From assembly GCF_042682045.1 (NCBI RefSeq), contig NZ_JBHUGS010000002.1:868001-932000 (forward strand): DNA of 64,000 nt, given 5' to 3'. Below the pieces are notes generated by a model. The model made no database searches. It saw only the letters and a program-made list of their open reading frames with translations, and was not told where the DNA came from. The translations under genes and the position numbers were made by a program. Shown piece by piece: positions 1 to 7,759 of this stretch. Positions within the stretch are counted from its first letter, which is position 1. Each line of letters opens with the position of its first letter. The stretch is from Sphingomonas_R arantia. GTDB lineage: Bacteria; Pseudomonadota; Alphaproteobacteria; Sphingomonadales; Sphingomonadaceae.

Positions 1-773
1 CGATCAAGGCGCGCGGGGCGGACATCCATTACTGGGGCACCCGACGCGGCTGCGCTCCCCAAGTCGTCGCCGCCGGCCGCGCCGCCGCCGGGCTCCTCGC
101 GGTCAGCGGCCCGCTCCGGGCGGACATGATCGCCGCAGGCATGCCCGCCGACCGGATCGCCGTCCACCACACCGGCGTCGATCAGGACAGCTTCACCATC
201 GCTGACCGCGCAGCGGCAAAGGCAGCGCTCGGGCTGTCCGGCCCCGTCTTGCTCTCGATCGGCCATCTCATCCCGCGCAAGGGCCAGGCGATCGCGATCG
301 GCGCACTCGCCTGGGTCCCCGGCGCAACCCTCCTGCTCGCCGGCGAAGGACCCGACCGCGCCGCCCTGGAACGCGCCGCCGCGCAGTCCGGCGTCGCCGA
401 CCGGGTCCGGTTTCTCGGCAACGTCGCCCACGCCAGTTTGCCCGCACTGTTCGCAGCAGCCGACGTGTTCGTCCTGCCCACCGCCTCCGAAGGGCTCGCC
501 AACGTCTGGGTCGAATCGCTCGCCTGCGGCGTCCCGGTGGTCACCACCGACGTCGGCGGCGCCCGCGAAGTCATCGACCGCCCCGCCGCCGGCCGCCTCG
601 TCACCCGCGAACCCGCCGCCTTCGCCGAAGCGATCCGCGTACTTCTAGCAAATTCACCCGAGCGCGAAGCCACCCGCGCGGCGGCTCAGCCCTTCTCGTG
701 GGATCGCAACGCCGAACAACTCGAAACGCATCTTCGCGGACTGGTGGATGGCCACCAAGGGAACACCACCTAA
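1..773 (+). CDS. Family 4 glycosyltransferase, C-terminal part (runs off the window start)
   Basis: The open frame enters from the left edge (first whole codon at base 3) and ends at a stop at 771-773, so only the last 256 or so residues are present. The visible part is the second Rossmann half of a GT-B enzyme: a typical LLSIGHLIPRKGQ start of the nucleotide-sugar domain, then a LLAGEGPDR strand and the donor-binding region ending in SEGLANVWVESLACGVPVV, where the E-x7-E signature of group 1 glycosyltransferases sits. It probably transfers a sugar to an envelope polysaccharide or glycolipid; donor and acceptor cannot be told. It converges with the Mth938-like gene 49 bases further on. Confidence 0.9.
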   Translation, partial: IKARGADIHYWGTRRGCAPQVVAAGRAAAGLLAVSGPLRADMIAAGMPADRIAVHHTGVDQDSFTIADRAAAKAALGLSGPVLLSIGHLIPRKGQAIAIGALAWVPGATLLLAGEGPDRAALERAAAQSGVADRVRFLGNVAHASLPALFAAADVFVLPTASEGLANVWVESLACGVPVVTTDVGGAREVIDRPAAGRLVTREPAAFAEAIRVLLANSPEREATRAAAQPFSWDRNAEQLETHLRGLVDGHQGNTT

Positions 774-822
774 AAGCCTAGCCGGAATTGACCCGAAGCC
801 CCAAACGGAGAAGCGGAGGAGG

Positions 823-1200
823 TCAGTTCAGCGGATACAACAAAGCCGCAATCCAGCGCTGCTCCGCCCGCAACAGGCCCCAGGCTCGCGCAGCAGCCCG
901 GCTGTCCATCGGCTCCATCCCCACACCCAGCGCCTCAAGCGCTAGGATCAGGTCCACCGGCGGCCGCTGCAACGTATCGCCCGTGCCCAGCAGGATGAAC
1001 TCTGGCAACGGCGTCAGCGCCAGCGCGTCCACCATGTCCGCCATCGTCAGCAGGTCCACGGCCGGCGCCACCCAGTCCACCGCCCGCTCGGGCGTCAGCA
1101 GCATCCCGCCGTCATGCACGCGGTCGTCCACCCGGTATCCCCGGCCGGAAAAGCCGCGGATCAGCGGGCCGGTGGCCTCCGGGTCGCGTTCCATCCGCAT
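823..1200 (-). CDS. Mth938-like domain (DUF498) protein
   Basis: Small soluble protein (125 aa) with the LPEFILLGTGD segment typical of the Mth938/DUF498 fold, a family related to mitochondrial complex I assembly factor NDUFAF3. Its bacterial role is not settled. The frame is open to 1266, but that start would overlap secF by 62 bases; the ATG at 1198-1200 starts 4 bases after the secF stop and just before the conserved region, so it is preferred (a second ATG follows two codons later). It is the last gene of the yajC-secD-secF transcription unit, a usual place for it in alphaproteobacteria. Confidence 0.8.
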   Translation of the reverse strand: MRMERDPEATGPLIRGFSGRGYRVDDRVHDGGMLLTPERAVDWVAPAVDLLTMADMVDALALTPLPEFILLGTGDTLQRPPVDLILALEALGVGMEPMDSRAAARAWGLLRAEQRWIAALLYPLN

Positions 1201-1204
1201 CGCG

Positions 1205-2179
1205 TCAGGTCCGCGGTCCGACGCGCTCGGCATTGGCGTTGCGGCCGGTCGGCTTGGCCGCGTCATCCTCGCGGTTGCGGTTCCCTACCCCCAGCGTGAT
1301 CAGCAGCGAGGACGAAACGTAGATCGACGAATAAGTCCCGACCACGATCCCCAGCAGCATCGCCGCGGAGAAGCCCTGCAACACCTGCCCCCCCCAGATC
1401 AGCAACGCACCCAGCGCCAGCATGATCGTCAGCGACGTCATCACGGTCCGCGGCAGCGTCTCGTTCACCGACAGGTCGATCAGCGCCTTCATGTCCATCT
1501 TGCGGTACTTGCGCATATTCTCGCGGATACGGTCATCGATCACGATCTTGTCGTTGATCGAATAACCGATGATGGTCAGCACCGCCGCGACGATGTTCAG
1601 GTCGAACTCCATCTGCGTCAGCGCGAAGAAACCCAGCGTCATCAGCACGTCGTGCGCGATCGACACGAACGTTGCCGCGCCGAACTGCCACTCGAACCGG
1701 AACGCACCGAACAGCGCGATCGCGAACACCGCCAGCACGACGGCCAGCACACCGTTTCGGATCAACTCGTTCGAAACCTTGCCCGACACCGTGTCGTACC
1801 GCGTGAACACCATGCCCGGATAATCGCGCAGCAACGCGGCCTTTACCTTGGCGACCACCGCATTGTTCGCGGCCGGGTCCGCACTCGGCGGCGGCGGCAG
1901 GCGGATCGACACGACGTTGGGCGCGCCGAACTGCTGGAGTGCGGCATCGCCAACGCCCAGCGAATCGATATTCTCGCGCACCGCGTCCAGCGGCGGCGGC
2001 TGGACGAACTTGGCCTCGATCATCAGGCCGCCGACGAAATCGACGCCCAGGTTCAGCCCTCTGACCCCGACCAGCACGCAGGCGGCGAGCGTCAGCGCGG
2101 CGGTCAACCCGAACGCCCAGAAACGCAGGCGCACGAAACCGATGTTGGTGTTGTCGGGGACGAGTTTCAGCAAACGCAT
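1205..2179 (-). CDS. secF: Protein translocase subunit SecF
   Basis: Inner-membrane SecF (324 aa), which with SecD uses the proton gradient to pull exported proteins through the SecYEG channel. Visible: an N-terminal membrane segment, the LGVDFVGGLMIE motif (family D1 region, usually GxDFxGG), a periplasmic head, then five further membrane segments including the IGYSINDKIVIDDRIRE and LTIMLALGALLIWGG regions. The ATG at 2177-2179 was chosen over the upstream frame start because that extra 43-residue stretch is the antisense shadow of the secD end and the family begins at MRLLKLVP. It lies 13 bases after secD. Confidence 0.95.
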   Translation of the reverse strand: MRLLKLVPDNTNIGFVRLRFWAFGLTAALTLAACVLVGVRGLNLGVDFVGGLMIEAKFVQPPPLDAVRENIDSLGVGDAALQQFGAPNVVSIRLPPPPSADPAANNAVVAKVKAALLRDYPGMVFTRYDTVSGKVSNELIRNGVLAVVLAVFAIALFGAFRFEWQFGAATFVSIAHDVLMTLGFFALTQMEFDLNIVAAVLTIIGYSINDKIVIDDRIRENMRKYRKMDMKALIDLSVNETLPRTVMTSLTIMLALGALLIWGGQVLQGFSAAMLLGIVVGTYSSIYVSSSLLITLGVGNRNREDDAAKPTGRNANAERVGPRT

Positions 2180-2192
2180 GGGAACGCCCCGA

Positions 2193-3788
2193 TCAGATAT
2201 TAATGTCGCTCGGACGGTTGCGGCGGATCCACAACGCGACGAGCATGCGGGTGAAGGTGACCGCGGTGAACACCGACGTCGCGATGCCGAGCAGCAGCAC
2301 GACGGCAAACCCCTTCACCTGCCCCGACCCGAGCAGCAGCATGATGAGCCCCGAGATCGCATGGGTGACATTCGCCTCGAAGATCGTGCGGCTCGCCTCC
2401 TTGTACCCCAGTTCGACCGCCTGCGCGACGTTGCGACCACGGCGCCGTTCCTCGCGAATGCGCTCGTTGATCAGCACGTTGGCGTCGACCGCGGTGCCGA
2501 TCGTCAGCACGAACCCGGCGATCCCGGGCAGCGTCAGCGTCGCACCCAGCAACGCCATGACCCCAAGGATGACAAGGATGTTCAGCGTCACGGCGATGTT
2601 CGCGTACAATCCGAACCGGCCATAGGTCACGAACATGAAGATGATGACCGCCAGCGCGGCGATCGTCGATGCGATAATGCCCGCGCGGATCGAATCGGCA
2701 CCCAGCTGCGGCCCGACGGTCCGCTCCTCGATCACCTTCAGGTTCACCGGCAGCGAACCCGAGCGCAGCGAGATCGCCAGCGCGTTGGCGCTTTCCGTCG
2801 TGAAGCTGCCCGAGATCCGCGCCTGCCCGCCGAGAATGGCGGTTTCGATGTTCGGTGCGGACAGCACGCTGTTGTCCAGGATGATCGCGAACGGCTTGCC
2901 GACATTGTCCTGCGTCACGCGTGCGAAACGCCGGCCGCCATTGCCGTCGAACGTGATCGCCACGACCGGCTGGTTGTCGGTCTGGTCGAATTCCTGACGC
3001 GCGTCGGTCAACTGGTCGCCCGTGATGATCGCGCGGCGCTGCACCGCGATGAACCCGCCGGGGCTGCCCGGATAGGGCAGCACCTGGCTACCCGCCGGTG
3101 CGCGGCCCTGCGCCACGTCCACCGGGTTGGCGGTGATGTCGACCAGCTTGAACTCCAGCTTGGCGGTCTTGCCCAGCAACGCCTTCAACGCCGCGGGATC
3201 CTGCAGACCCGGCACCTGCACCACGATCCGGTCGTCGCCCTCGCGCACGATCGACGGTTCGCGCGTGCCGAGCGAATCGATCCGGCGGCGCACCACGTCG
3301 GTCGCGGTATCCATCGCCTTGTCGACCGCGTCCTTGATGCCTGCCGAGGTGGGCGTCATCACGACCCGCGTCCCATCGACGACCGACACGTCCCAGTCGC
3401 GCTGCCCGGTCACGCCGACCGCGTTGGTCAGGTTGCGAACCCGGTCCACCGCGGCGTCGAGCTGCGCCACGTCGCGCACCATGAATTCCAGCTTGCCGCC
3501 CTGCGTCGAGATATCGCCGATCGCGATCCGCGGGGACGCGCGCCGCATCTCGCTGCGCACTTCCTCTTCCTTCAGGCCCAGTCGCTGGCGGACCACGTCG
3601 GTCGTATCGGCTTCGAGCAGCAGGTGACTGCCGCCCGAAAGGTCGAGCCCGAGGTTGATGCGCGGCATGTTGCCCAGGCCGACGCGGCGCGAATTGGCCT
3701 CGCCGATCAGGCTCGGGATCGCCAGCGCGACGCCGAGTGCCAGGATCAGGAGGATCGACCAGATCTTCCAGCGCGGGAAATCGAGCAT
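2193..3788 (-). CDS. secD: Protein translocase subunit SecD
   Basis: Inner-membrane SecD (531 aa), partner of SecF in proton-driven export. An N-terminal membrane helix (about residues 9-28) is followed by the NLGLDLSGGSHLLLE D1 motif, a large periplasmic P1 head (about 60-350), then five membrane helices with the TVGPQLGADSIRAG (D4) and GTAVDANVLINERIREE (D5) motifs. SecD carries the proton-path aspartate in the D5 motif, which is present. Length matches the 520-620 aa family range. It sits 7 bases after yajC, so the three genes are one operon. Confidence 0.97.
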   Translation of the reverse strand: MLDFPRWKIWSILLILALGVALAIPSLIGEANSRRVGLGNMPRINLGLDLSGGSHLLLEADTTDVVRQRLGLKEEEVRSEMRRASPRIAIGDISTQGGKLEFMVRDVAQLDAAVDRVRNLTNAVGVTGQRDWDVSVVDGTRVVMTPTSAGIKDAVDKAMDTATDVVRRRIDSLGTREPSIVREGDDRIVVQVPGLQDPAALKALLGKTAKLEFKLVDITANPVDVAQGRAPAGSQVLPYPGSPGGFIAVQRRAIITGDQLTDARQEFDQTDNQPVVAITFDGNGGRRFARVTQDNVGKPFAIILDNSVLSAPNIETAILGGQARISGSFTTESANALAISLRSGSLPVNLKVIEERTVGPQLGADSIRAGIIASTIAALAVIIFMFVTYGRFGLYANIAVTLNILVILGVMALLGATLTLPGIAGFVLTIGTAVDANVLINERIREERRRGRNVAQAVELGYKEASRTIFEANVTHAISGLIMLLLGSGQVKGFAVVLLLGIATSVFTAVTFTRMLVALWIRRNRPSDINI

Positions 3789-3795
3789 CTGTCGG

Positions 3796-4143
3796 TCAGT
3801 CGTTGGCGGGCTTGGAACCGGGGGCCTGGCGGACCTCGGTCAGCGTGGCCTTCACCACCCGGACGCGCGTGTTCGGCGCGATCTCCACCTCGACCTCGGT
3901 TTCGTCGACCTTGGTCACCTTGCCGATCAGGCCGCCGGCGGTGACGACCGTGTCGTTACGCCGCACGCCGTCGACCAGCGCGCGATGCGCCTTCATCCGG
4001 GTCTGCTGCGGCCGGATCAGCAGGAAGTAGAAGATGACGAAGATGAACAGCAGCGGCGCCGCCTGGAGCAGGATGGCCGACAGGCCACCACCACCCGCTG
4101 CGGGTGCGCCGGCTGCCTGGGCGTATGCGGGGGATGCGAACAT
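3796..4143 (-). CDS. yajC: Preprotein translocase subunit YajC
   Basis: Small single-pass membrane protein (115 aa) that joins the SecDF complex. It shows a short Ala/Gly-rich N-terminus, one strong membrane segment (APLLFIFVIFYFLLIRPQQ), then the RNDTVVTAGGLIGKV cytoplasmic domain typical of YajC. The start at 4141-4143 (MFASPAYAQ) fits the usual family N-terminus; an in-frame ATG at 4159-4161 would add six residues and cannot be excluded, since neither start has a clear ribosome site. First gene of yajC-secD-secF-Mth938; its promoter must lie in 4162-4327, between it and tRNA-Pro. Confidence 0.93.
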   Translation of the reverse strand: MFASPAYAQAAGAPAAGGGGLSAILLQAAPLLFIFVIFYFLLIRPQQTRMKAHRALVDGVRRNDTVVTAGGLIGKVTKVDETEVEVEIAPNTRVRVVKATLTEVRQAPGSKPAND

Positions 4144-4327
4144 GGAGCTGGGTTCCGGCATGGTCGGCGGGCGCGACCGATCGGCCGCCCGCTTTGGGAA
4201 AGCGCGCGCCTATCATGTTCGCGACGGATCACGCAATGCCGCGCGACTTTCCACCTTGGTCGTGCCCCGCCCTTGCGCATCGTGCTTGCATCGCCCCCGC
4301 ATCCCGCCTAATGCCCGCGGCCTAGGT

Positions 4328-4404
4328 CGGGGCGTGGCGCAGCCCGGTAGCGCATTAGACTGGGGGTCTAAGGGTCGCAGGTTCGAATCCTGTCGCCCCG
4401 ACCA
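4328..4404 (+). tRNA. tRNA-Pro(GGG)
   Basis: A 77-base cloverleaf reads out fully: 7-bp acceptor stem (CGGGGCG with CGCCCCG), D arm with GCGC stem, anticodon stem TTAGA/TCTAA with loop CTGGGGG (anticodon GGG), T arm GCAGG-TTCGAAT-CCTGT, discriminator A and an encoded CCA. It reads CCC and by wobble CCU, which suits the heavy use of CCC proline codons here. It lies in the gap between divergent yajC and hslV. Confidence 0.97.
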
Positions 4405-4557
4405 GAACATCTCCCCCGCACCGGCATGGCCGGCACCCTACAGCGGTCGATCCAGAAACAGACGCCTTCGATCAACGCCGCGTCGCGGTGGGCAACACGC
4501 CCCAATTGCGCTCCGCCCGACCCTACCCATATCCGGACCACACAATGGACGGATGAT

Positions 4558-5109
4558 ATGCACGAAGACAAAATCGGCTGGCATGGAACGACGATCCTGT
4601 CGGTGCGGCGCGACGGCAAGGTGATCGTGGCCGGCGACGGACAGGTTTCGATGGGCAACACCGTCATGAAACCCAATGCCCGCAAGGTCCGCCGGCTGGG
4701 CGACGGCTCCGTCATCGCCGGGTTCGCCGGCGCGACGGCAGACGCCTTCACGCTGTTTGAACGGCTGGAACGCAAGCTGGAACAGCATCACGGCAAGCTG
4801 CTGCGCTCCGCGGTCGAACTCGCCAAGGACTGGCGCACCGACAAATATCTCCGCAACCTCGAAGCGATGATGATCGTCGCCGACAAGGACGTGACCCTGA
4901 TCCTGACCGGCAATGGCGACGTGCTGGAACCGGAAATGGGTGTCGCCGCGATCGGTTCGGGCGGCAACTTCGCACTCGCCGCCGCCCGCGCGCTCATCGA
5001 CTACGAGCAGGATGCCGAGAAGATCGCCCGCAAGGCCATGGCGATCGCCGCCGAGGTCTGCGTCTTCACCAACGGCAACCTCACCATCGAAAGCCTCGAC
5101 ACCGCGTAA
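4558..5109 (+). CDS. hslV: ATP-dependent protease subunit HslV (ClpQ)
   Basis: Proteolytic core of the HslVU protease, a threonine peptidase related to proteasome beta subunits. The 183-aa product carries a ten-residue propeptide; the nucleophile is the Thr at residue 11 (WHG-TTILSVRR), exposed by self-cleavage, followed by the GDGQVSMGNTVMK and AGFAGATADAFTLFERLE blocks of the family. The ATG at 4558-4560 was chosen because the upstream extension to 4426 has no family similarity. hslU follows 147 bases later across a palindromic repeat. Confidence 0.95.
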   Translation: MHEDKIGWHGTTILSVRRDGKVIVAGDGQVSMGNTVMKPNARKVRRLGDGSVIAGFAGATADAFTLFERLERKLEQHHGKLLRSAVELAKDWRTDKYLRNLEAMMIVADKDVTLILTGNGDVLEPEMGVAAIGSGGNFALAAARALIDYEQDAEKIARKAMAIAAEVCVFTNGNLTIESLDTA

Positions 5110-5119
5110 CACACTGAAG

Positions 5120-5246
5120 CCCCCTCCCTTTCAAGGGAGGGGGTTGGGGGTGGGTGCGCGACCCCTCGGTCGCGCTCCGACATCACCCCACGAGCGAACT
5201 ACGCAGCCCTCGGCAATCACCCCTGCCCCTCCCACCACGGGAGGGG
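5120..5246. repeat. GC-rich palindromic repeat pair between hslV and hslU
   Basis: Two hairpins bracket the gap: 5120-5130 pairs perfectly with 5133-5143 (CCCCCTCCCTT and its complement), and 5226-5233 (CCCCTCCC) pairs with 5239-5246. The right arm of the second runs into the purine-rich ribosome site of hslU (GGAG at 5247-5250, six bases before its ATG). A related element lies at 38330-38446, so this is a dispersed repeat. The 147-base gap holds no gene. Confidence 0.75.
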
Positions 5247-5256
5247 GGAGACCAAA

Positions 5257-6558
5257 ATGAACGACGCGCTCACCCCGAAGGCCATCGTGGCCGCACTCGA
5301 CGCCCACATCGTGGGTCAGGACGCCGCCAAGCGCGCCGTCGCGGTCGCACTCCGCAACCGCTGGCGCCGCCAGCGGCTCGGCGCGGACCTGCGTGACGAG
5401 GTCACGCCCAAGAACATCCTGATGATCGGCCCCACCGGCTGCGGCAAGACCGAGATCAGCCGCCGCCTCGCCAAGCTCGCCGACGCGCCGTTCGTCAAGG
5501 TCGAGGCGACCAAGTTCACCGAGGTCGGCTATGTTGGCCGCGATGTCGAACAGATCGCCCGCGACCTGGTCGAGGAAGCCGTGCGCCTCGAAAAAGAGCG
5601 CCGCCGCCTCGCGGTCAAGGACAAGGCGGAGGAAGCCGCCCTCGCCCGCCTGATGGACGCGCTCGTCGGCAAGGACGCCAGCGAGGCCACCCGCGCCTCC
5701 TTCACGCAACGCTTCCGCGACGGTCACCTGAACGAAAAGGAGATCGAACTGGAGCTTGAGGACAGCGCCGGCCCGCAGATGGAGATCCCCGGCATGCCCG
5801 GCCAGATGGGCATGATCAACCTGTCCGACATGATGGGCAAGGCGTTCGGTGGCGCAAAGCTCAAGCGCCGCAAGCTGCCCGTCGCCGACGCCTGGACCAA
5901 GCTGGTCGAGGAGGAGGCCGACAAGCGCCTTGATCAGGACGAGGTCAGCCGCGTCGCGCTGAACGACGCGCAGGAAAACGGGATCGTCTTTCTCGACGAG
6001 ATCGACAAGATCGCGGTCAGCGACGTCCGCGGCGGCTCCGTAAGCCGCGAAGGCGTCCAGCGCGACCTGTTGCCGCTGATCGAGGGCACTACCGTCGCCA
6101 CCAAATACGGCCCGATGAAGACCGACCACATCCTGTTCATCGCCAGCGGCGCGTTCCACGTCGCCAAGCCGTCCGACCTGTTGCCCGAGCTGCAGGGCCG
6201 CCTGCCGATCCGTGTCGAGCTGAAGGCGCTGACCGAGGCCGATTTCGTCCGCATCCTCTCCTCGACCCGCGCCTCGCTCACCGAACAATATCGCGCGCTG
6301 ATCGCCACCGAAGGAGTCGAGGTCAGCTTCACCGAAGACGGCATCGCGGCCATCGCCCGCATCGCGGCGGAAGTGAACGGCCAGATCGAGAATATTGGCG
6401 CCCGCCGGCTCTCGACCGTCATGGAAAAGCTGCTTGAAGAAGTCAGCTTCGACGCCGAAAACCGCGTCGGCCAGAGCGTCGTGGTCGACGCCGCCTATGT
6501 CGAAGCGCAGCTCGCCGAAGTCGCGCGCGATACGGACCTCAGCAAGTACGTGCTGTAA
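5257..6558 (+). CDS. hslU: ATP-dependent protease ATPase subunit HslU (ClpY)
   Basis: Hexameric AAA+ unfoldase (433 aa) that feeds substrates to HslV. Visible: N-terminal PKAIVAALDAHIVGQDAAKRAVAVAL, Walker A GPTGCGKTE, the pore-loop region GYVGRDVEQ, the coiled intermediate domain (about residues 110-230), Walker B IVFLDEIDKIA, the sensor stretch LFIASGAFHVAKPSDLLPELQGR, and the C-terminal LSKYVL tail that docks into HslV. The start has a good ribosome site (GGAG six bases upstream). It forms one unit with hslV. Confidence 0.98.
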   Translation: MNDALTPKAIVAALDAHIVGQDAAKRAVAVALRNRWRRQRLGADLRDEVTPKNILMIGPTGCGKTEISRRLAKLADAPFVKVEATKFTEVGYVGRDVEQIARDLVEEAVRLEKERRRLAVKDKAEEAALARLMDALVGKDASEATRASFTQRFRDGHLNEKEIELELEDSAGPQMEIPGMPGQMGMINLSDMMGKAFGGAKLKRRKLPVADAWTKLVEEEADKRLDQDEVSRVALNDAQENGIVFLDEIDKIAVSDVRGGSVSREGVQRDLLPLIEGTTVATKYGPMKTDHILFIASGAFHVAKPSDLLPELQGRLPIRVELKALTEADFVRILSSTRASLTEQYRALIATEGVEVSFTEDGIAAIARIAAEVNGQIENIGARRLSTVMEKLLEEVSFDAENRVGQSVVVDAAYVEAQLAEVARDTDLSKYVL

Positions 6559-6643
6559 TCCTCTCCAAGTCCGCCCATCCCGAGCGAAGTCGAGGGACCC
6601 TTCGAGCGTAGCCGAGAAGCCAACCGCTCCCCATCATGCAGCC

Positions 6644-6705
6644 ACGTTTGGTTCGAGCCTGTCGAGAACTTGGCGCTGAGTTCTCGACAAGCTCGAACCA
6701 AACGT
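6644..6705. repeat. 62-bp palindromic repeat, family A copy 1
   Basis: Arms 6644-6670 and 6679-6705 (27 bases each, one mismatch) flank an 8-base loop. The core GGTTCGAGCCTGTCGAGAAC recurs at 23401-23462 and 63065-63124. It lies in the gap between hslU and mutT, which converge, and could fold into a strong hairpin in either transcript. A short GAGCGAAGTCGA motif at about 6583-6594 belongs to another repeat family seen between ilvB and ilvN. Confidence 0.85.
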
Positions 6706-6720
6706 GTCGGGGTAGAAACC

Positions 6721-7122
6721 CTAAACCAAAGCCTCCAACAACCCGATCAACGGCCGATCCGCCGGCGGCATCGCCAGCCGGTGCAAAGCCACCGGCCGCA
6801 CCCACTGCAGCGCAGTCGCCTCTAGCGGCACCGGCACACCGAACCACTTCCGGCACACGAACAGCAGCAGCAACAGGTGCCGATCCCCCAGCGGCGCACT
6901 CGCGAAGCACGCCGGCGCAAGGCACGCCGCCGACACGTCGATCGCCAGCTCCTCGCGCAGTTCGCGGATCAGCGCCTGCTCCGGCGTCTCGCCCGGTTCG
7001 ATCTTGCCGCCCGGAAACTCCCACAGCCCCGCCATCGCACGCCCCGGCGGCCGCTGTTGCACCAGCACGCGCCCGTCCCCGTCGATCAGCGCCGCCGCCA
7101 CCACCTGCATCGTCGTCGTCAT
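6721..7122 (-). CDS. mutT: NUDIX hydrolase, MutT-type (8-oxo-dGTP diphosphatase)
   Basis: Product of 133 aa, the usual MutT length. It should hydrolyse 8-oxo-dGTP to the monophosphate and so keep oxidised guanine out of DNA. The Nudix box is complete: G39, E45, R53-E54-L55 and E57-E58, matching GX5EX7REUXEEXGU. The QRPPGRAMAGLWEFPGGK lead-in is typical of MutT rather than of other NUDIX enzymes, and the C-terminal LQWVRPVAL region fits too. It is divergent from the first pilin gene. Confidence 0.88.
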   Translation of the reverse strand: MTTTMQVVAAALIDGDGRVLVQQRPPGRAMAGLWEFPGGKIEPGETPEQALIRELREELAIDVSAACLAPACFASAPLGDRHLLLLLFVCRKWFGVPVPLEATALQWVRPVALHRLAMPPADRPLIGLLEALV

Positions 7123-7208
7123 TGATCGATCCCTTACTGCCAGGACTGTTAACCCGGCCGCGTTAGCCTGAAGCGGTACCGCCCCCGGGCGGCCGAAGAG
7201 GGGCAGTT

Positions 7209-7376
7209 ATGCGAATCGTCTGGACGATCTGGCGGGACCGGCGCGGCGCCACCGCGGTGGAATATGGCCTGATATTGGCGCTCGTCATGCTGATCGTCAT
7301 CAGCGCGATCGGCGCGCTTGCGGGCAATACCACGACGATGTGGGACTATGTGAGCACCAAGGTCCTGAACCGCTGA
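7209..7376 (+). CDS. Flp/Fap-type pilin, copy 1
   Basis: A 55-aa prepilin too short for many gene callers. A basic leader ends at G13, followed by ATAVEYGLI with the Glu-Tyr pair that marks Flp pilins; the prepilin peptidase should cut after G13. A hydrophobic helix (about residues 19-39) follows, then a short polar tail. A ribosome site (AGAGGGG) lies five bases before the ATG. It should form tight-adherence (Tad) pili. No tad/cpa assembly gene is in the window, so the machinery must lie elsewhere. Confidence 0.85.
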   Translation: MRIVWTIWRDRRGATAVEYGLILALVMLIVISAIGALAGNTTTMWDYVSTKVLNR

Positions 7377-7515
7377 TCCTCGCCCTCCGCAAAATCCTCC
7401 ACGTCCTTAAGCATTTCGCAACCGCCCGCAGCTAGACAGTCCCTAGCTGACCCGCACACCGGGGGGACAGCGGGCAAACGGCAAGTTTTTCAAATTACTA
7501 CGAAAGGAACGCTCG

Positions 7516-7692
7516 ATGATCATGATCCGCAAGCTTCTCAAAAATTCCAAGGGCGCCACCGCCATCGAGTACGGCCTGATCGCAGCGCTGATTGCCGTCG
7601 CCGCCATCACCGCGATGAGCAGCCTGGGTTCGAACCTGAACAACACGTTCACGAACGTCGCCGAGAACGTCGCGATCAAGAAGCAGTCGTAA
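7516..7692 (+). CDS. Flp/Fap-type pilin, copy 2
   Basis: A 58-aa prepilin with leader MIMIRKLLKNSKG, then ATAIEYGLIAALIAVAAI, the classical Flp cleavage site and N-terminal helix, followed by SSLGSNLNNTFTNVAENVAIKK. The ATG at 7516 is preferred over one two codons later because AAGGA lies seven bases upstream. It follows copy 1 after 139 bases and ends in a strong terminator. The polar tail is closer to the textbook Flp form than that of copy 1, so this may be the major pilin; that is an inference. Confidence 0.9.
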   Translation: MIMIRKLLKNSKGATAIEYGLIAALIAVAAITAMSSLGSNLNNTFTNVAENVAIKKQS

Positions 7693-7719
7693 TAAACGAT
7701 CACTGATCGTGACGACGCG

Positions 7720-7751
7720 AAAGGCGGCGGGAGCGATCCCGCCGCCTTTTT
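7720..7751 (+). terminator. Intrinsic terminator after the pilin genes
   Basis: A 13-bp stem (7720-7732 with 7737-7749, core GGCGGCGGGA) closes a GCGA tetraloop and is followed by a run of Ts, 28 bases after the pilin stop. The A-run on the left side means it could also work on the opposite strand for the M48 protease gene ending at 7760. Confidence 0.88.
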
Positions 7752-7759
7752 CATGTCCG

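Noticed and set aside
4213..4775. Reverse-strand frames across tRNA-Pro (products with GRQDSNLRP or GDRIRTCDP)
   Set aside because: These are the well-known artefact of reading a tRNA gene in antisense; they have no start signal and overlap hslV.
6559..7166. Short frames covering the family A palindrome near hslU and mutT
   Set aside because: They read repeat DNA or the antisense of mutT and have no ribosome sites or recognisable products.
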